A stretch of DNA of 57,869 bases. Source: Gnomoniopsis sp. IMI 355080 (taxonomy: Eukaryota; Ascomycota; Sordariomycetes; Diaporthales; Gnomoniaceae). The first letter of the stretch is position 1; each line of letters opens with the position of its first letter. Position numbers and translations under genes: made by a program. Below the pieces are notes generated by a model that was given only the letters and a program-made list of their open reading frames with translations, had not been told where the DNA came from and did no database searches. The DNA lies in assembly GCA_027946555.1 (NCBI GenBank), contig JAPEVC010000220.1, positions 1 through 57,869 on the forward strand. The letters run 5' to 3'. Shown here piece after piece: positions 1 to 11,136 of this stretch.

Positions 1-249
1 GGGGAAGAGAGAGGGGTTTGTTCGATGGGAAAGCTCCATACCTTCTTCTTTGACATATGGAGGTCATCCCTCTTTCATGACCCATGTCCCACCTATGGCA
101 TTCTTCAGTGGTTTGGGTCACACCTTCTGCCACTATAGGCTTATATCTGGGTTGCAAAGTAATGGATAGTTGTCTTCTTATACAAGCCTAGATATAAAGT
201 ACACATCCTCCCAATCTATCATGACTCGCATCTCGCATCATCATCAGCC

Positions 250-707
250 TCAGAAAACACCTGGAGTGAAATCCACCACTTGCAGCTTGGTCACAATTCC
301 TTTATCAACACTATTCACAAATGCTAAATGGGCTGGGTCCTCTTCCAGATAGTATTTCCGATCTGCCTCATTCTCAAACTCGCTGATAAAGATGTGTGTC
401 AAGCCACCCTATAAGATTGTCAGTCGACTAAAGACACAGCTTGGGATGAAAAATGAAATGCCCTACTGAATGGTCCTCCGGGCTGTTCTCCTTGCCACCC
501 ATTGCTGTCTTGATGTACGGCTTCTTAGTCTCAGGATGCACGCACTTGTCCTTCAAGGACAACATCCGGTCACAGAGCTGTATGCATCCTCAGTCTCATT
601 CTTATTGCCATATTACAACACAAAAGAGGCAAAGGACTCACTCCTTGGACATCCGCTGCCTGGGCAGACGGGTCAATACCAAACATGACTACATGAAAGA
701 TCCCCAT
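250..707 (-). CDS. Stress-responsive A/B-barrel (Dabb) domain protein
   Basis: Small single-domain protein of the dimeric alpha+beta barrel (Dabb) family; in fungi these are about 110 residues and of unknown enzymatic role. Three exons on the minus strand: 707-642, 577-467 and 408-250, giving 336 bases and 111 residues, the usual family length. The protein opens MGIFHVVMF, the first barrel strand. The middle exon carries the fungal signature HPETKKPYIK followed by GGKENSPE, and the last exon ends in VVDFTPGVF. Introns use GTGAGT..ACAG and GTAGGG..ATAG, and both junctions keep phase 0. The start was chosen because this ATG begins the conserved first strand; a longer ATG frame to position 836 has no family similarity. 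The gene is divergent from the secreted protein at 1540. Family assignment is strong; the substrate, if any, cannot be told. Confidence 0.88.
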
Positions 708-1539
708 ATCGGCGGCTGGTTTCAAGATTTGAAGAAAAGAGCAACTGTCCCAGTCCTCTAATGCCTGTGTCCAAATAGAGGGGGATGTTGTAGATGACAA
801 AAGCATCTCCTTCTTTATATTCAACGATGTACACATTTGTCATCAGACTTGAATAACACGACAGGGATGGGGCATGTTTTGTGGAGTGTGTAGAACTACA
901 TGCGCAGTATACTTCTCCATGCAGCTTTCAGCAGAGGATGTAAACACCCTTCGATAAAAGAACCATTTCTCTTATTTGAACATATCTATTTCCTAGCATC
1001 TTTTCTGCTGGAGACTGCACTTGTTGTGGTAGGTTTGAAAGGTGAACTATTATCTCATCCACTATTACCAAAGTTTGAGGAGCCGAAGGTCCCGATCCAT
1101 CTTCCCACATACACTCGCCACAAATACGAAAAGGAATCGACGCAAGATACCAAGCTTCCGTTTGCGTCAAAACAGCGATTGGCGAATGAATTTGCTAGTC
1201 TGCCAGTGGTCAGGCATGCCCAGAGAATGATTCCACGCTGCGGCGGCCCTAACCTTTAGGGCTTGTGTCACATGTGTAAAGCTGACGATGGCTGCGGTGG
1301 GCCAGGGAGAATGAGTAAGACCATAAGCCACTTACGAGTTCGTGACTGTGAAGCCTTTCATTGGAATCAACACGTACATGGATAACAAGAAGATCATCCT
1401 CATCATACTAGATCATTACCATATTATGAAGCTATAAAACGACTGTTCGGCATTGATTGAAACAGCAGTAAGCTCGCCATCCCCTTCTCTCAATAAACCT
1501 TATTCAACGGGTCTTTTGATTGTTGTACTACCTCTCAAG
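708..1539. other. Intergenic, divergent promoter region
   Basis: The stretch lies between the 5' ends of the minus-strand Dabb gene and the plus-strand secreted-protein gene. Open frames here (900-1259 +, 928-1170 -) have no recognisable domain and no codon pattern like the neighbours. It presumably holds both promoters; I see no repeat or RNA gene. Confidence 0.5.
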
Positions 1540-2195
1540 ATGCTGAATTTGGCAAGCCTCTCCCTCGCCCTCGCTCTTCCCCTTTCTATCGCCGCTCCAA
1601 GTCCAGACCTCTTCGAGAGGACAGCAGGCAACGTATGCCCATCCCTACCCCAAAGGACCTAAGGGCCTAGAGAAGATAACTTTGAAGTGGACGTCTCAAA
1701 CTCTAACCTTCAGCATAAAATAGGTCTTCCTTTGCACAGGCAGTGGATGGTCAAACACATGGTATGTATGGCTCGAGTCTCACAGGAAAGGCTTCATCCC
1801 ACCCACACTCCCCAGAGCTCCATCTCTTGATGGCCACGGATTTGCCTGATCTGACTTCGACGAAATGCTAGCAAAAATGTCCAGTTCTCCCTAGGCGTCT
1901 GCACGAAGCTTCCCTCGCCCTTCTACCATGCTCTAGGTTCCGCGGGCGCTGATCATGGTGCTCACTGCGTTCTCTTCGAGTCAGCGTCTCCCACTTTTCC
2001 ATCAAGCTTATGGCAGATATGAAAACATGCTGATATCGAGCCAGCGATGCTCACTCAACCTGTGGCGGCACGGGCACAGCCTTCCTCGACAATCCGGGCA
2101 CGGACAACTTGTATGTGGAGAACAACGTCGGGGTGGCTGGGGACTTTGGCCATACCGCTGCATATGTCCTGTGTATGACATGTACGGCTTGTTAA
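1540..2195 (+). CDS. Small secreted cysteine-rich protein (effector-like)
   Basis: I do not recognise a named family. Four exons (1540-1632, 1724-1761, 1872-1979, 2045-2195) encode 129 residues. The N-terminus is a clear signal peptide: MLNLASLSLALALPLSIAA, followed by a short acidic pro-like stretch. The mature part has eight cysteines, the last three close together in VLCMTCTAC at the very C-terminus, with GVCTKLPS and AHCVLFDD motifs before them. Eight paired cysteines suggest four disulphides in a compact extracellular protein. Intron 1 contains a good CTAAC branch point, and all four junctions join in phase, which is the main evidence that the model is right. Such proteins are often secreted in contact with hosts or competitors, but that role is inference. 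Confidence 0.72.
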
Positions 2196-2649
2196 ATCGG
2201 GATGGAGACGTCGATTTGAGGAGGCTGGTTGACCGAGACATTGGGTCCGGCATGGAAAGGGGTACATGCTTATTCGCTGACGAGGGTATAGCTGTGAGAA
2301 AGATCGAGCCACTGCTTCTTCACACCAAGATATCCTCTGCAAATAAAAATCATGCCATTGGTCCTCGAAAGAAAGTAAGGCTCAGTGATACACCGCTAAA
2401 TGCTCGCTATCTATATGTAGCCAGGCGAGCAAGCTAGCAAATAGCAGCAAGGAATTCTATGTCGCTTCGTCTCATGCCCACTCAACCCGGGCCGCCAGGA
2501 AGGGGCAAAAGATCCCAACACCATCCGAATGTCATCCTCGTCGCCATCCACCACCTGAAAGCCAATGGCATCGCAGTTGTTTCTTCCCGTGGCAAGCTTA
2601 CCCTAAGACAATTGGGCCAGAAACAAACACATGACTGAGGTGAGTCGCA
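2196..2649. other. Convergent 3' intergenic region
   Basis: It separates the 3' ends of the secreted-protein gene (+) and the Argonaute gene (-). No coding region, RNA gene or repeat is visible. Confidence 0.5.
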
Positions 2650-5600
2650 TCAGAGATAAAACATCGTACTCCGCAGCCTCTCATGAATTTCGACCGAGCC
2701 CAGGTCCTGTCCCCCAATGCTCGCCGTCATGTTCGCTCCACCATTGTCACCCCTGAATACATCAGCAAGGTACAACCGGGCACGCTCACACAGGATATCT
2801 GCATAATACGCTGGCGTGCAAATGCCAACGGCCTTGGTAGCACGCGCGAAGGTGTAGCTCAGCGCATGCGTCAACTTCTCGACCTCATTGGCGACGTTGA
2901 CGCTCTTACCCTTGGCCCGCGCGCGGAACACTTCGTCCAGAACGACCACGTAGTGTGCGGGTCGCCCGGTGCCTTGAAGCACGTTGTGAGACTGCAGGAA
3001 GAAGTCCCACGTGCGCTCTTCAGTCACGCCACGGTCGACGACGGTGCCGGCTTTCAGATTACCGCTGCCTGTGCCTTTGTAGCTCGTGTCCATGTCTTCG
3101 TTTCTCGTTGGATAGAAGCGTGTATGGTGTCGCTTACCGACAATGATTGTAGTAAGCCTGGGCGCCTGTAATTCATTCGTCAGCTTGGTGTGAGCATCAT
3201 GGCCCGGGGGGGGGGGTGAGGATTCTGTGTAACGTACCTTACCAGTCGGATACATCTCAGCACATGCTTGACGCAGCAGAGGCAACTCCTTCATCAGAAC
3301 GTCATCGTACTGGCCTTCAGAAACACCATCGCGGTATACGATAATGTTCTCTGGTAGTGAGCTGTGCTTTCCGAGGCTCCTCCAATAGTAAAGGTGAGTC
3401 TTGAGCATACTACCCACATCACTTACCATCTCTTGTCTCGAATGCTGTGTGCGTAAAGTGGCTGGCCACTGCCCGAGGTGCTTGTCGATAGAGGCTACCA
3501 TGCCGGCCACGGAGGGAGCTGTGGGCAATGACCCAGGAGAAGGATGCGTGACATCTAGCCCGACGAGCATAGTCTTGTTTTCAGTGATGAAGGACAAGCG
3601 TGACTGCTCTACAGCTTGATTATTCCCGCCAAGCTTGGCATTGAACTTCAGCGCAACATTACCAAAGAATTGCAAGTCCTTCTTCTTGAACTTGTCGCCA
3701 ATGACGCAGATGGTGTGGATTCCGTACTTGATATCGCCGAGAATTTTGATCTGATTGTAAACCTTTTCATTGAATGATTCCGTCTTTTTCCTGCCGGGTA
3801 GGATGATGAACAGGAGATCAAGGACCTTGGAGGCTGTTTCAAAGTTGTAATCGAGAGCGTTGAAAGCGGGATCCTCGCTATTCATCAAGGTCAACTCTTG
3901 ACCACCAATGAAGACCTCATCCTTGCTGTCCAGCCCGTTCGAATATAGCGACTTCTTGAATTCATCCACAGCAGCTTGAACATCTTTTATCTTGTAGTCC
4001 AAAGCTGCGGAAGGAGCATCGCCGTTACGGATGACAAGGGCGCCCCATCTCTTCAGCTTTCCGGGCTTGTTGAATTTAATATTTTTCATGTTCCAACTGC
4101 CATTGACGACTCGAGCATGCTGACTCTGGTATTGAACGTATGGTTCCTTTAGGAGGCGAGCTGGGATGGTGATTAGGCTCTGGCCGATAGTGACATTGAA
4201 CCGATCCTATGATTATATTTAGCAGATGAGGGGATATCACGGACATGTATCGGGATTTACCAGAAGTTGGTTTGTGCTCCTGGACATGCCAGCAGTCTCA
4301 AATCCGTCCTCTTCAATTGACTTGGCGTTCACCCATGGCGGGCGGACGGCGAAGGAGACCATCTGAGCGGTCTGCTCGCTGTTGAGCCTACACTTCGCAT
4401 TCTGACCAGGCAGCACAACACAAACCTCAGCTGGCAGATAAGACGGGCTGTCTTCGGTCCCAACGTTGATGACCGGAAGGTCGTTGCTTGCTGCGATATT
4501 ATACGTATCCTTGAAGTAATTGTAAACACTGACATACCGTCCGGGTCCAGACTCTGCTGGCCGAGGGCCCATCTTGTGTAGCTTGTCAGCGTATGTAGCG
4601 ATATAGTGAAGAGAACTTTGGCACTTACAGGCTGTCCACGGCTACTCGTCGGCTCGCGAAACCAGAACTTTACATCTGCAGGCCCAGCACCAAATGCAGG
4701 CACTATAGGCGGCTTTCCCAGAAGGGCGACATTCCCCTTCGGCTTATACGGCTTGGCGAGACCCACTATAGACTTCTGGCGAAAGACGACCACACCATGC
4801 CTATTCCTCTTTTCTCCCAAGTGTAAGGTGCGAATCCGTAATTGCTGCAGAAAGATATCGAGTTCGCCAAGAGTTGCCATCTTGCCAAATGGCTGTTTCT
4901 TGAACGCCGACATCAGATCCCGTAATGTGCCTTCTTGGTAGAAAGCACCGTGGCTAACGTTGATGTTGACCAAGATACGGTTGGTGGCGGCCCGCACGCT
5001 GGTTATGAAACCTCTGATGGCCCTGAGACCCTGGCCAAGATCCACGGTGTTGTTGTTGTCACTGGCATTTAGAACAAAGGTCTTGCTTGAGCCGATGGTA
5101 GCGAGGCTATCATTCACCTTGGCATAATGGTTGAGGAAGATGTTCAGGCCCTGAATGAGCTCCAGCTTGCTGTCATATTGTGCAGTAGGGTTGGTGGACG
5201 TGAGATCCGCCATAAGCTCCCCAACAGTTAAGATCTTGGTCAGTCTGACGGGGACCTTGTAGGTCTGAGCATGGCTGACTGGTTCGTCCTCGCCCTCGCT
5301 CTTGTACGTAATCGTGATAATGCGACGTTCGTGTCCGATAGGGAATTGCTTTCTCGATATCAGAGTGGACTTGAAGTCGGTGACGAGGTCGTCACGATAC
5401 CCGGCCAGCTCGTTGGACTCATTAAGAACGAGGCGGATGATCTGAGATAACTTCCTACCAGCAGCACTGGGTTGGATGTCCTCTGAAGAAGCATATTAGT
5501 ATGACCAACAACGAATGGTTATCGCTGCTGTACACTTTCACAGTGAAACATGGAGTCTTAACGGCAGCAGCAAAGGTGATACTTACTGATATCGTACACA

Positions 5601-6125
5601 TATAAAACGAGATCGGTCTTGGGCGTGAAAGTGACGTAGTTGGTGAAGACCGTTATGGGTGTTCCCTCGGTGCCGTAGCCCGGTCGATCGGGCATGGTGT
5701 TGCTGAGGGCGAGAGAAGTCGTGGTGGAGCTTGGGGGCTGGCGGGCTCGTTGGCGAGCGTTCTCAACCGTTTGAACACGCATATCAGGAGCGGGAATGAC
5801 ACCATTGGCAGGTCTGAATGTATTTTGGGTGAGCTGAGGTCATAATACAAGGGTGAATTGACGGAGAGCGTTGAATTAGAGCTCATGAAAGTGAGGAAGT
5901 ATATGGAGGGGTCTGTTGCAATACGAGTGGAAAGGGAACGACTCACCTGTAGACCGCCGGAGGACCGTATTTGCCTCGACCACCACCACCACCATCACCA
6001 TGACCACCACCACGACCTCCGCGACCACCCCGATCACTGCTGCCTTGGTGGCCATCGCGAACAAAAGCGCCGCCTTGCGCCTGTCCGCCATGGGGAATAC
6101 CGCGTCCTCTGCCTTGATCAGCCAT
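2650..6125 (-). CDS. Argonaute protein (QDE-2/AGO1 type), PAZ-PIWI
   Basis: Core RNA-silencing nuclease that binds small RNAs and cleaves or represses complementary transcripts. Six exons (6125-5947, 5813-5587, 5482-4629, 4572-4261, 4206-3238, 3165-2650) give 1,018 residues, normal for fungal Argonautes. Residues 1-60 are a Gly/Arg-rich RGG tail; then come the N domain (RPGYGTEGTP), linker/PAZ region, MID (KRWGALVIRN) and PIWI. The PIWI catalytic residues read D742 (VGLDVTHPSPGS), E783 (SRQEMV), D817 (VYRDGVSEGQ) and D970 (PAYYADI), a DEDD tetrad with Asp where animal AGO2 has His, so slicing is likely retained. The start ATG directly precedes the RGG tail. Intron 5 (3166-3237) is 72 bases, has no in-frame stop and contains an 11-G run; its removal restores the conserved junction YPTGK/APRLTTIIVGKRHH. 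N. crassa QDE-2 acts in quelling; the same role here is inferred from family. Confidence 0.95.
3166..3237 (-). other. In-frame, stop-free Argonaute intron 5 with G/C homopolymer
   Basis: GTACGT donor and TACAG acceptor, 72 bases, a multiple of three with no stop codon. It contains 11 consecutive G on the plus strand (3206-3216), read as C on the transcript. Retention would insert 24 proline-containing residues just before the conserved VGKRHH strand of PIWI. Confidence 0.8.
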
Positions 6126-7612
6126 ATTGAACCGAAGGCTCTGGACTCTCGATTCTCGACAGGCGTGGTTGGCGGATCCAGACAATTGTAGAGGGAAAAG
6201 GGTTGAATGGCGAAGTGAAGCGGGTGAAGGGGATATGAGAAAAGGAGTATGCGTAGGTTTGTTACTTTGGGGGAAGATATCGAGAGATGACGGAGAAGTG
6301 ATTGGGAAAAGGTATTGAGATATGAAGAAGAAGTGATTGCGATTGTAAGATTGAAAGGCAAACAAATCCAATTGATGTGAGTGAGCAGATGGTGCCTGGG
6401 AAGGTATCGAGCCCTTTCAATTTGATTTTAGTCTGAAGATGAGAGGGTTGGAGAAATACTTTAAGGGCACAACGGCCAAGAAGCGTTCAACAGTTGTGGT
6501 CTATTATTTGTCGGATGATGATTGATGAGAGACAAACAGCCAAGCACTGGTCCTGAGTCACACGCTTCAATCACTGCAGGTGATGACATTATTGATAGAG
6601 TTCAGTTCCCCACCTGCTCAAAGATGCTGTCTGCGCGAGAAGGGAAAGAGGGAAGGTCGGACGCTGCAAGGCAGGAATACAGGAAGGTAAGAATGGGTAG
6701 GAAGGGGCCAACCGAGACCCAAGTGACTTCCCACCAGCTGCTTTGTACCTAGATATGTAGCTCGAGTTGTCTCTTGTGTGGAGATAAACTCAAAGAGCTT
6801 GGATTGGCATGAAATGCCTCATAGAATTGGCAATGATGAAGAGTAGAGGTACTGTCTGTAAGCCTGCTCATATGTGCAGGAAAGTCTTGGAGCGAAAGGC
6901 AGATTTCCTATTTGTGTATACCTCATAGCTTGATTGGTTAGATATTTGTGGAAGTCCTCATCGTATGACTATATGAGATGACATTGTCATAATTATTTTG
7001 ACTCGGAATGATCCCTCTGATGAATGTTGTGAAGGCTGCTCACTGCCTGGACTGGCCTGCTATCCTCCCAGCTACAAGGTTCTCAGCCGTATAGGGAACG
7101 GAGTTCACACTACAAGAGAGATATTGTTTAACTGTACCCCAAAAGTGAACAACATCAGTGGTTACCAAGATAGAAGTCATGATCTAAAAATACGCCGCAA
7201 TGCGGCGCTTTGCCTTGGGATAACATACTTAAGTACAGACTGTAGTCGATCCATCATCCAACCTGGTTGTCAGTAAGACTTGTTGAAGTTCCCATTCCTT
7301 GCCAGCGATCTGATTCAATTCATAAAACACCCAGGGCTCACCAATCAACAAAGGAAGGTCATCCTGAGAAAGGCCCTATCCAGCCTGGCAGCCCTGGAGA
7401 GCTACATAACAACGATATTCTCTATCATCTATGGTGAGTGCCACACCACGCCGATGATGCGGCAGGTTGCGTAGTGAATGCTGAGAAGAGTATAAATATC
7501 GAACCCGACAATATCCTGGTCGATTACGAGCAAACAGCTGAAGACCAGTCCCTAACAACCAAGCTGTCCAGATCACCGATCTCAACAATACTGTGATTGT
7601 TCCGCCTTGAAC
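6126..7612. other. Intergenic, Argonaute 5' flank
   Basis: No convincing gene. The flank just upstream of the Argonaute start is probably its 5' leader and promoter. Frames at 6998-7276 and 7280-7474 (+) are not recognisable. One TACCTAGAT-type motif lies near 6746. Confidence 0.4.
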
Positions 7613-8119
7613 GTACTTCGCGGTCCTCTATGTGGCGATCAATTCTGGCGAGGCCCAAAATCATGGGTGCGGTTCGCCCGAAACGAAGCCTCCGCTATGT
7701 TCCCTTTCGGCATAGTGGCATGTCTCTCGAAATGAGTACTCTTTTGGCCAGCCCTAACACGATTGTATGTAGTCAATGCACGTCATGCTCGATGAGCCGG
7801 TCTCCTCGTGGAGGAAGAGGAACCGTCAACCCAAGAATCCTGGCGCATGATACTGACCCGTCATGTCTTTCACTTTGAAGACCATGAAAGAAGGGGACCC
7901 CTCCACCCAGCGCTAGATAGAACTTGCTTGCAAATTTTCGCTGGCTTACCCTCGAGAACCATTACAGTCGCAACATGGAGTCGTCGAATCCACGCCAAGT
8001 TTCGGGATCTGGTGGATGAAATTACGAATATTGCACCAGCTGCGAGGATCACGGCGCGAGTGACACTGGAGTATGACTGGTTCATAAGTGGTAGACAGGT
8101 CACCGCACCGAAGGCGTAG
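7613..8119 (+). pseudogene. Possible decayed coding region, unrecognised
   Basis: One plus-strand frame reads as protein-like sequence over about 169 codons but is cut by two TGA stops. Segments include RGPKSWVRFARNEASAMFPF before the first stop, and after the second an intact 103-residue stretch with EEEEPSTQESWRMILTRH and TWSRRIHAKFRDLVDEI. I do not recognise the family. The stops could be C-to-T changes from CGA (as repeat-induced point mutation makes), intron positions, or evidence that the frame is chance. No clear start ATG or splice signals were found. Confidence 0.28.
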
Positions 8120-8713
8120 CTGGAGGAAGCATGTGCTGCGTTGTGCGTGGAACGACATTCTAAAACCTGAGTCTGAGTCTAAGGACATGTGTTGCTCTCC
8201 CACCCTTTAGGGCGCCTCCAGCCGCCGGTTGGGTGTCTATAATTATGAATCCATTTTTCTGGAATCGATCCCAATACCGAGTGTAGCCTTGTGGTCAGGT
8301 ATAAGAGACAATCGCCTAGTGAAAGTTGGCAGTGGCTGGTGTCGTCGTGTCGAAGTCACCTCGTAGCCTTGCTGTAGACCTTGGTGACTCGAGTCGCATC
8401 TATAGATGACGTCGATTTAATGATTAGTTAATACTGCTGAAGGCTTATTCAGCCATTCTTTCGAGGTCCTGGTGCAGTAGCCCTTCCTTCCCCTTCATAT
8501 ATCATCAACATCAACACACTCAGTTTCTTACACCCTTCGCCGACAATTGCTCGTGCCGTGCGAGTTGCAAACATACTGTCGAGTTCTCCATTTGCAATCA
8601 AGCTGTCCGCCAAGACGGATCTACAGCCCCACTTTGCGCAGGCTTTTCCGCCGTCTCCACACGTTCCTAGCCCATATATGATCAATTGCCGTCCTCATTC
8701 ATCAAAAACACAA
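8120..8713. other. Intergenic, tRNA 5' flank
   Basis: Nothing recognisable apart from the tRNA that follows. Short frames on both strands here show no family similarity. Confidence 0.4.
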
Positions 8714-8785
8714 GGTCTGTTGGCCCAATGGCAAGGCGTCTGACTACGAATCAGGAGATTGCAGGTTCGACCCCTGCACAGATCA
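8714..8785 (+). tRNA. tRNA-Arg (ACG)
   Basis: A 72-base cloverleaf without an intron. Acceptor stem GGTCTGT pairs fully with ACAGATC (one G-U), discriminator A at 8785. The T arm is GCAGG-TTCGACC-CCTGC. The anticodon arm is TCTGA-CTACGAA-TCAGG, a seven-base loop with ACG at positions 34-36, so it reads Arg CGN codons after A-to-I editing at the wobble position. The D arm has GCC/GGC pairing around a loop with the invariant GG. CCA is not encoded, as expected for a eukaryotic nuclear gene. Confidence 0.96.
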
Positions 8786-8817
8786 ATCATTTAAGGGAGC
8801 GCATGGCGTTCGTGATG

Positions 8818-8825
8818 TTTTTTTT
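8818..8825 (+). terminator. RNA polymerase III T-run after tRNA-Arg
   Basis: Eight consecutive T on the coding strand, 32 bases after the discriminator base. It is the first run of four or more T downstream of the tRNA, so it is the likely Pol III stop. Confidence 0.6.
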
Positions 8826-9132
8826 GGGTGGTTGTGGTGGTCCTTGGTGTTGTGCGGATGAGGTGTGGTGTTGAGCCATGTCCGCCCGACCCACGCCCGG
8901 TTTCAGGCATTGTGAACAATGTATGAGGGGTAAAATTTGATCCTGCTGCTTCTAGTAATCATGCTGTGTTCTGTAATTACTTTTATTTCGGATCTGGGGA
9001 CTCGGCGTTGAGAGAAGACCTTGAATCCGGGGTGAGTCGCTACAACATATATCACTCCACAGACACCACGCACGCCGCATCCATGCAATCATCCCAGGAA
9101 TGCCAGTTCCCGTCTGCCCAAAGTTCTAAATC
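8826..9132. other. Intergenic between tRNA and P450 3' end
   Basis: No gene, repeat or RNA element visible. It probably includes the P450 3' untranslated region. Confidence 0.45.
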
Positions 9133-11002
9133 CTAAAGCCTTCGCGCGTTTTCGGCCCTCTCTCGCAAGAACACCCTTGCTGACGGGTCGGTGAAGCCAA
9201 GCTCCAGCAGGTGCACGTTCTTGGGCCGTTTTGCCGGACCCAGGTCCATTTCTCCCTTGGCTCCGAAGCTGATGTCGTATCTCTCCAGCATGGCCGCCAA
9301 TACCAGCTTGATCTCGACAGCGGCTACGAAACGACCAGGACACGCATAGCGTCCCTGACCGAAGGCAATGTGGCTTTGATCTGTGGACGTGTACCACATT
9401 TGCCGAGCCTTGAGCGCGGATGAACCGGGTAAGGGTGACTGGCCCGGCTTTCTTTGCGCGTAGCGGAATCCGTCAAAGGGCTCGTCCTCACGGCCGATGC
9501 ATGAGGAGTTGACTACGCAGATATATGCATCTTTGGGTAGTGTCAAACCGTCTGAGAGCGTCATCTCTTCCTTAACGATGCGTTTGAAGCTGACTGTCAG
9601 GGTGGATGGATATTTAGAAAGCGAGCACTGTAGCATTGCGTTTGAGCCATTGGGGGTGGATTTTGACAGCCTTTGAAGTATAGGCAATGGCCAGATGGGC
9701 ATTCTGGATCAGATAGGTGAACCTACTAGGGGTTGGGGCGTTGATACGCGCTGATTCCTTCATGAAGCTGTCCATCAGCTCCAACTTGGCGGGCGTCCCT
9801 TTCTTCCACCCGCCATCTTCCTTCAATACCCTACGAACCTCCTCGCGAAGAGGCCCGAGGTGCTCCGGGTACGCAGCGAGATCGTACATACAGCTTACCA
9901 GGCCCGCAGAGACGGTGAACAGCGACCCAATAACAGCATATACATACCTGGTGGCAAGATTTTCCGTGTCACTTTCCCCGCCTTGGGCTGCATCTATCAT
10001 CCACTGCAGCATATCCTCGGGCTTACGTTCTGGGTCATCGGGAAGCTGTTTGCGCGCGTCGATCAGGGGTATGAGATACGAGTGAACTCTCTTGAGACCC
10101 TTATGAAGCTTCCGTCGCATAGGGAGGAGCGGAGCCACGACGGGCTGGAGGAAAGCAGGAAGAAGTTTGAGACTGATGGCTGTAGCAAAAATATTGGCGG
10201 TCGTTTCCGCGTTGGCGGTATGCCAGTCTTCATTGCGGGCTAGTTTGAAGCCGACCCATGTGCGAGCGGTGAGATGGGAGATGGCGCGGGTCATCACGTC
10301 GTTGAGATCAACAGCCGTCCAGTCCTTGCATGATGGAATAATCTTGGGTAAACAGTACTCAAGTTCATCGACCAAGAGTGGGAGCATGTGTCCAATTTTG
10401 GGTGTGAACTTGTTTCGCACAGCATCGAATGTCAGGTGACTCGTTGTGAGAATGGACATGCCTGTGTAGGAGCCCAACATGTCCTGTGACAACATCAGTA
10501 TTCTAACATATCAACACTGAGATATAGAACTTCTTACGTTTGAGAGAGCATCCATGGGGTGGAGTTTGTGGTTGTCTACGTGTTGAAGCTCGTCGACATA
10601 TCTCGGAGGCAGTACAGTGATATTGGAGTCTGGTCGCACCATTGTGAACACAGACTGGCGATGCTGGATATATAGAATATATGAGTCCTGATCGTAAACA
10701 GGGTCTTTTGCAAATTCGCAAAGCGCTTGTCTTACCTTTTCCCATCCTTCCCGTGTAATAGACCATGCACTCGTGACGAATCGATATCTCGTTACGAAGA
10801 GAGGCTCGAATTTCCATTTCACCCCAACAATAGGAGCACCTCCCATCAGAGTGTACTTGGTGCATTTTCTCGCTTTGTTAACAAAGAATGGGAGTAGTAT
10901 AAGCAACAACAGCAGGGAAATCGAAGACACGGTGCGCTGATCCGCTGGTGGGAAAAGTATGCGTAGCCATCGGGTCAGACTAGAGCGATCAGACATCTCC
11001 AT
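9133..11002 (-). CDS. Cytochrome P450 monooxygenase (fungal, ent-kaurene-oxidase-like)
   Basis: Membrane-bound haem-thiolate monooxygenase. Three exons (11002-10538, 10483-9727, 9593-9133) give 560 residues. An N-terminal hydrophobic anchor (SISLLLLLILLPFFV) is followed by a basic stretch. The haem loop is FGQGRYACPGR with Cys492 as axial ligand. The K-helix ExxR equivalent is KESAR, followed by INAPTP, and TLSDGLTLPK is the typical beta-region of fungal terpenoid- and toxin-type P450s. The I-helix reads GSLFTVSAGLVS and lacks the usual acid-Thr pair, a feature of some fungal families such as the ent-kaurene-oxidase-like ones. Intron 2 was placed to join NAPTP to SFKRIVKEE; its phase is right but the codon at the junction is less certain. 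Substrate unknown. The 5' flank carries five CCGTTGG-like boxes. Confidence 0.93.
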
Positions 11003-11136
11003 TCTGTCGAAGGTGATGAAGTGGGTAGTAAAGACTGGGTTTTGGCCAGGACTTAGGATGTGACTTGTTTCTCTGTCAACACGGCAGTTCTGAAGAGATG
11101 TCAGGTCGCTGCTCTCCATTCGCTTACAGCCATCTG

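Noticed and set aside
570..836. 88-codon minus-strand frame from an ATG at 836 as the Dabb start
   Set aside because: The extra N-terminal residues are not family-like; the conserved first strand starts at the ATG at 707, and the frame reads through a GTGAGT intron.
5858..6191. His/Thr-rich plus-strand frames at the Argonaute start
   Set aside because: Antisense of the RGG codons of Argonaute exon 1.
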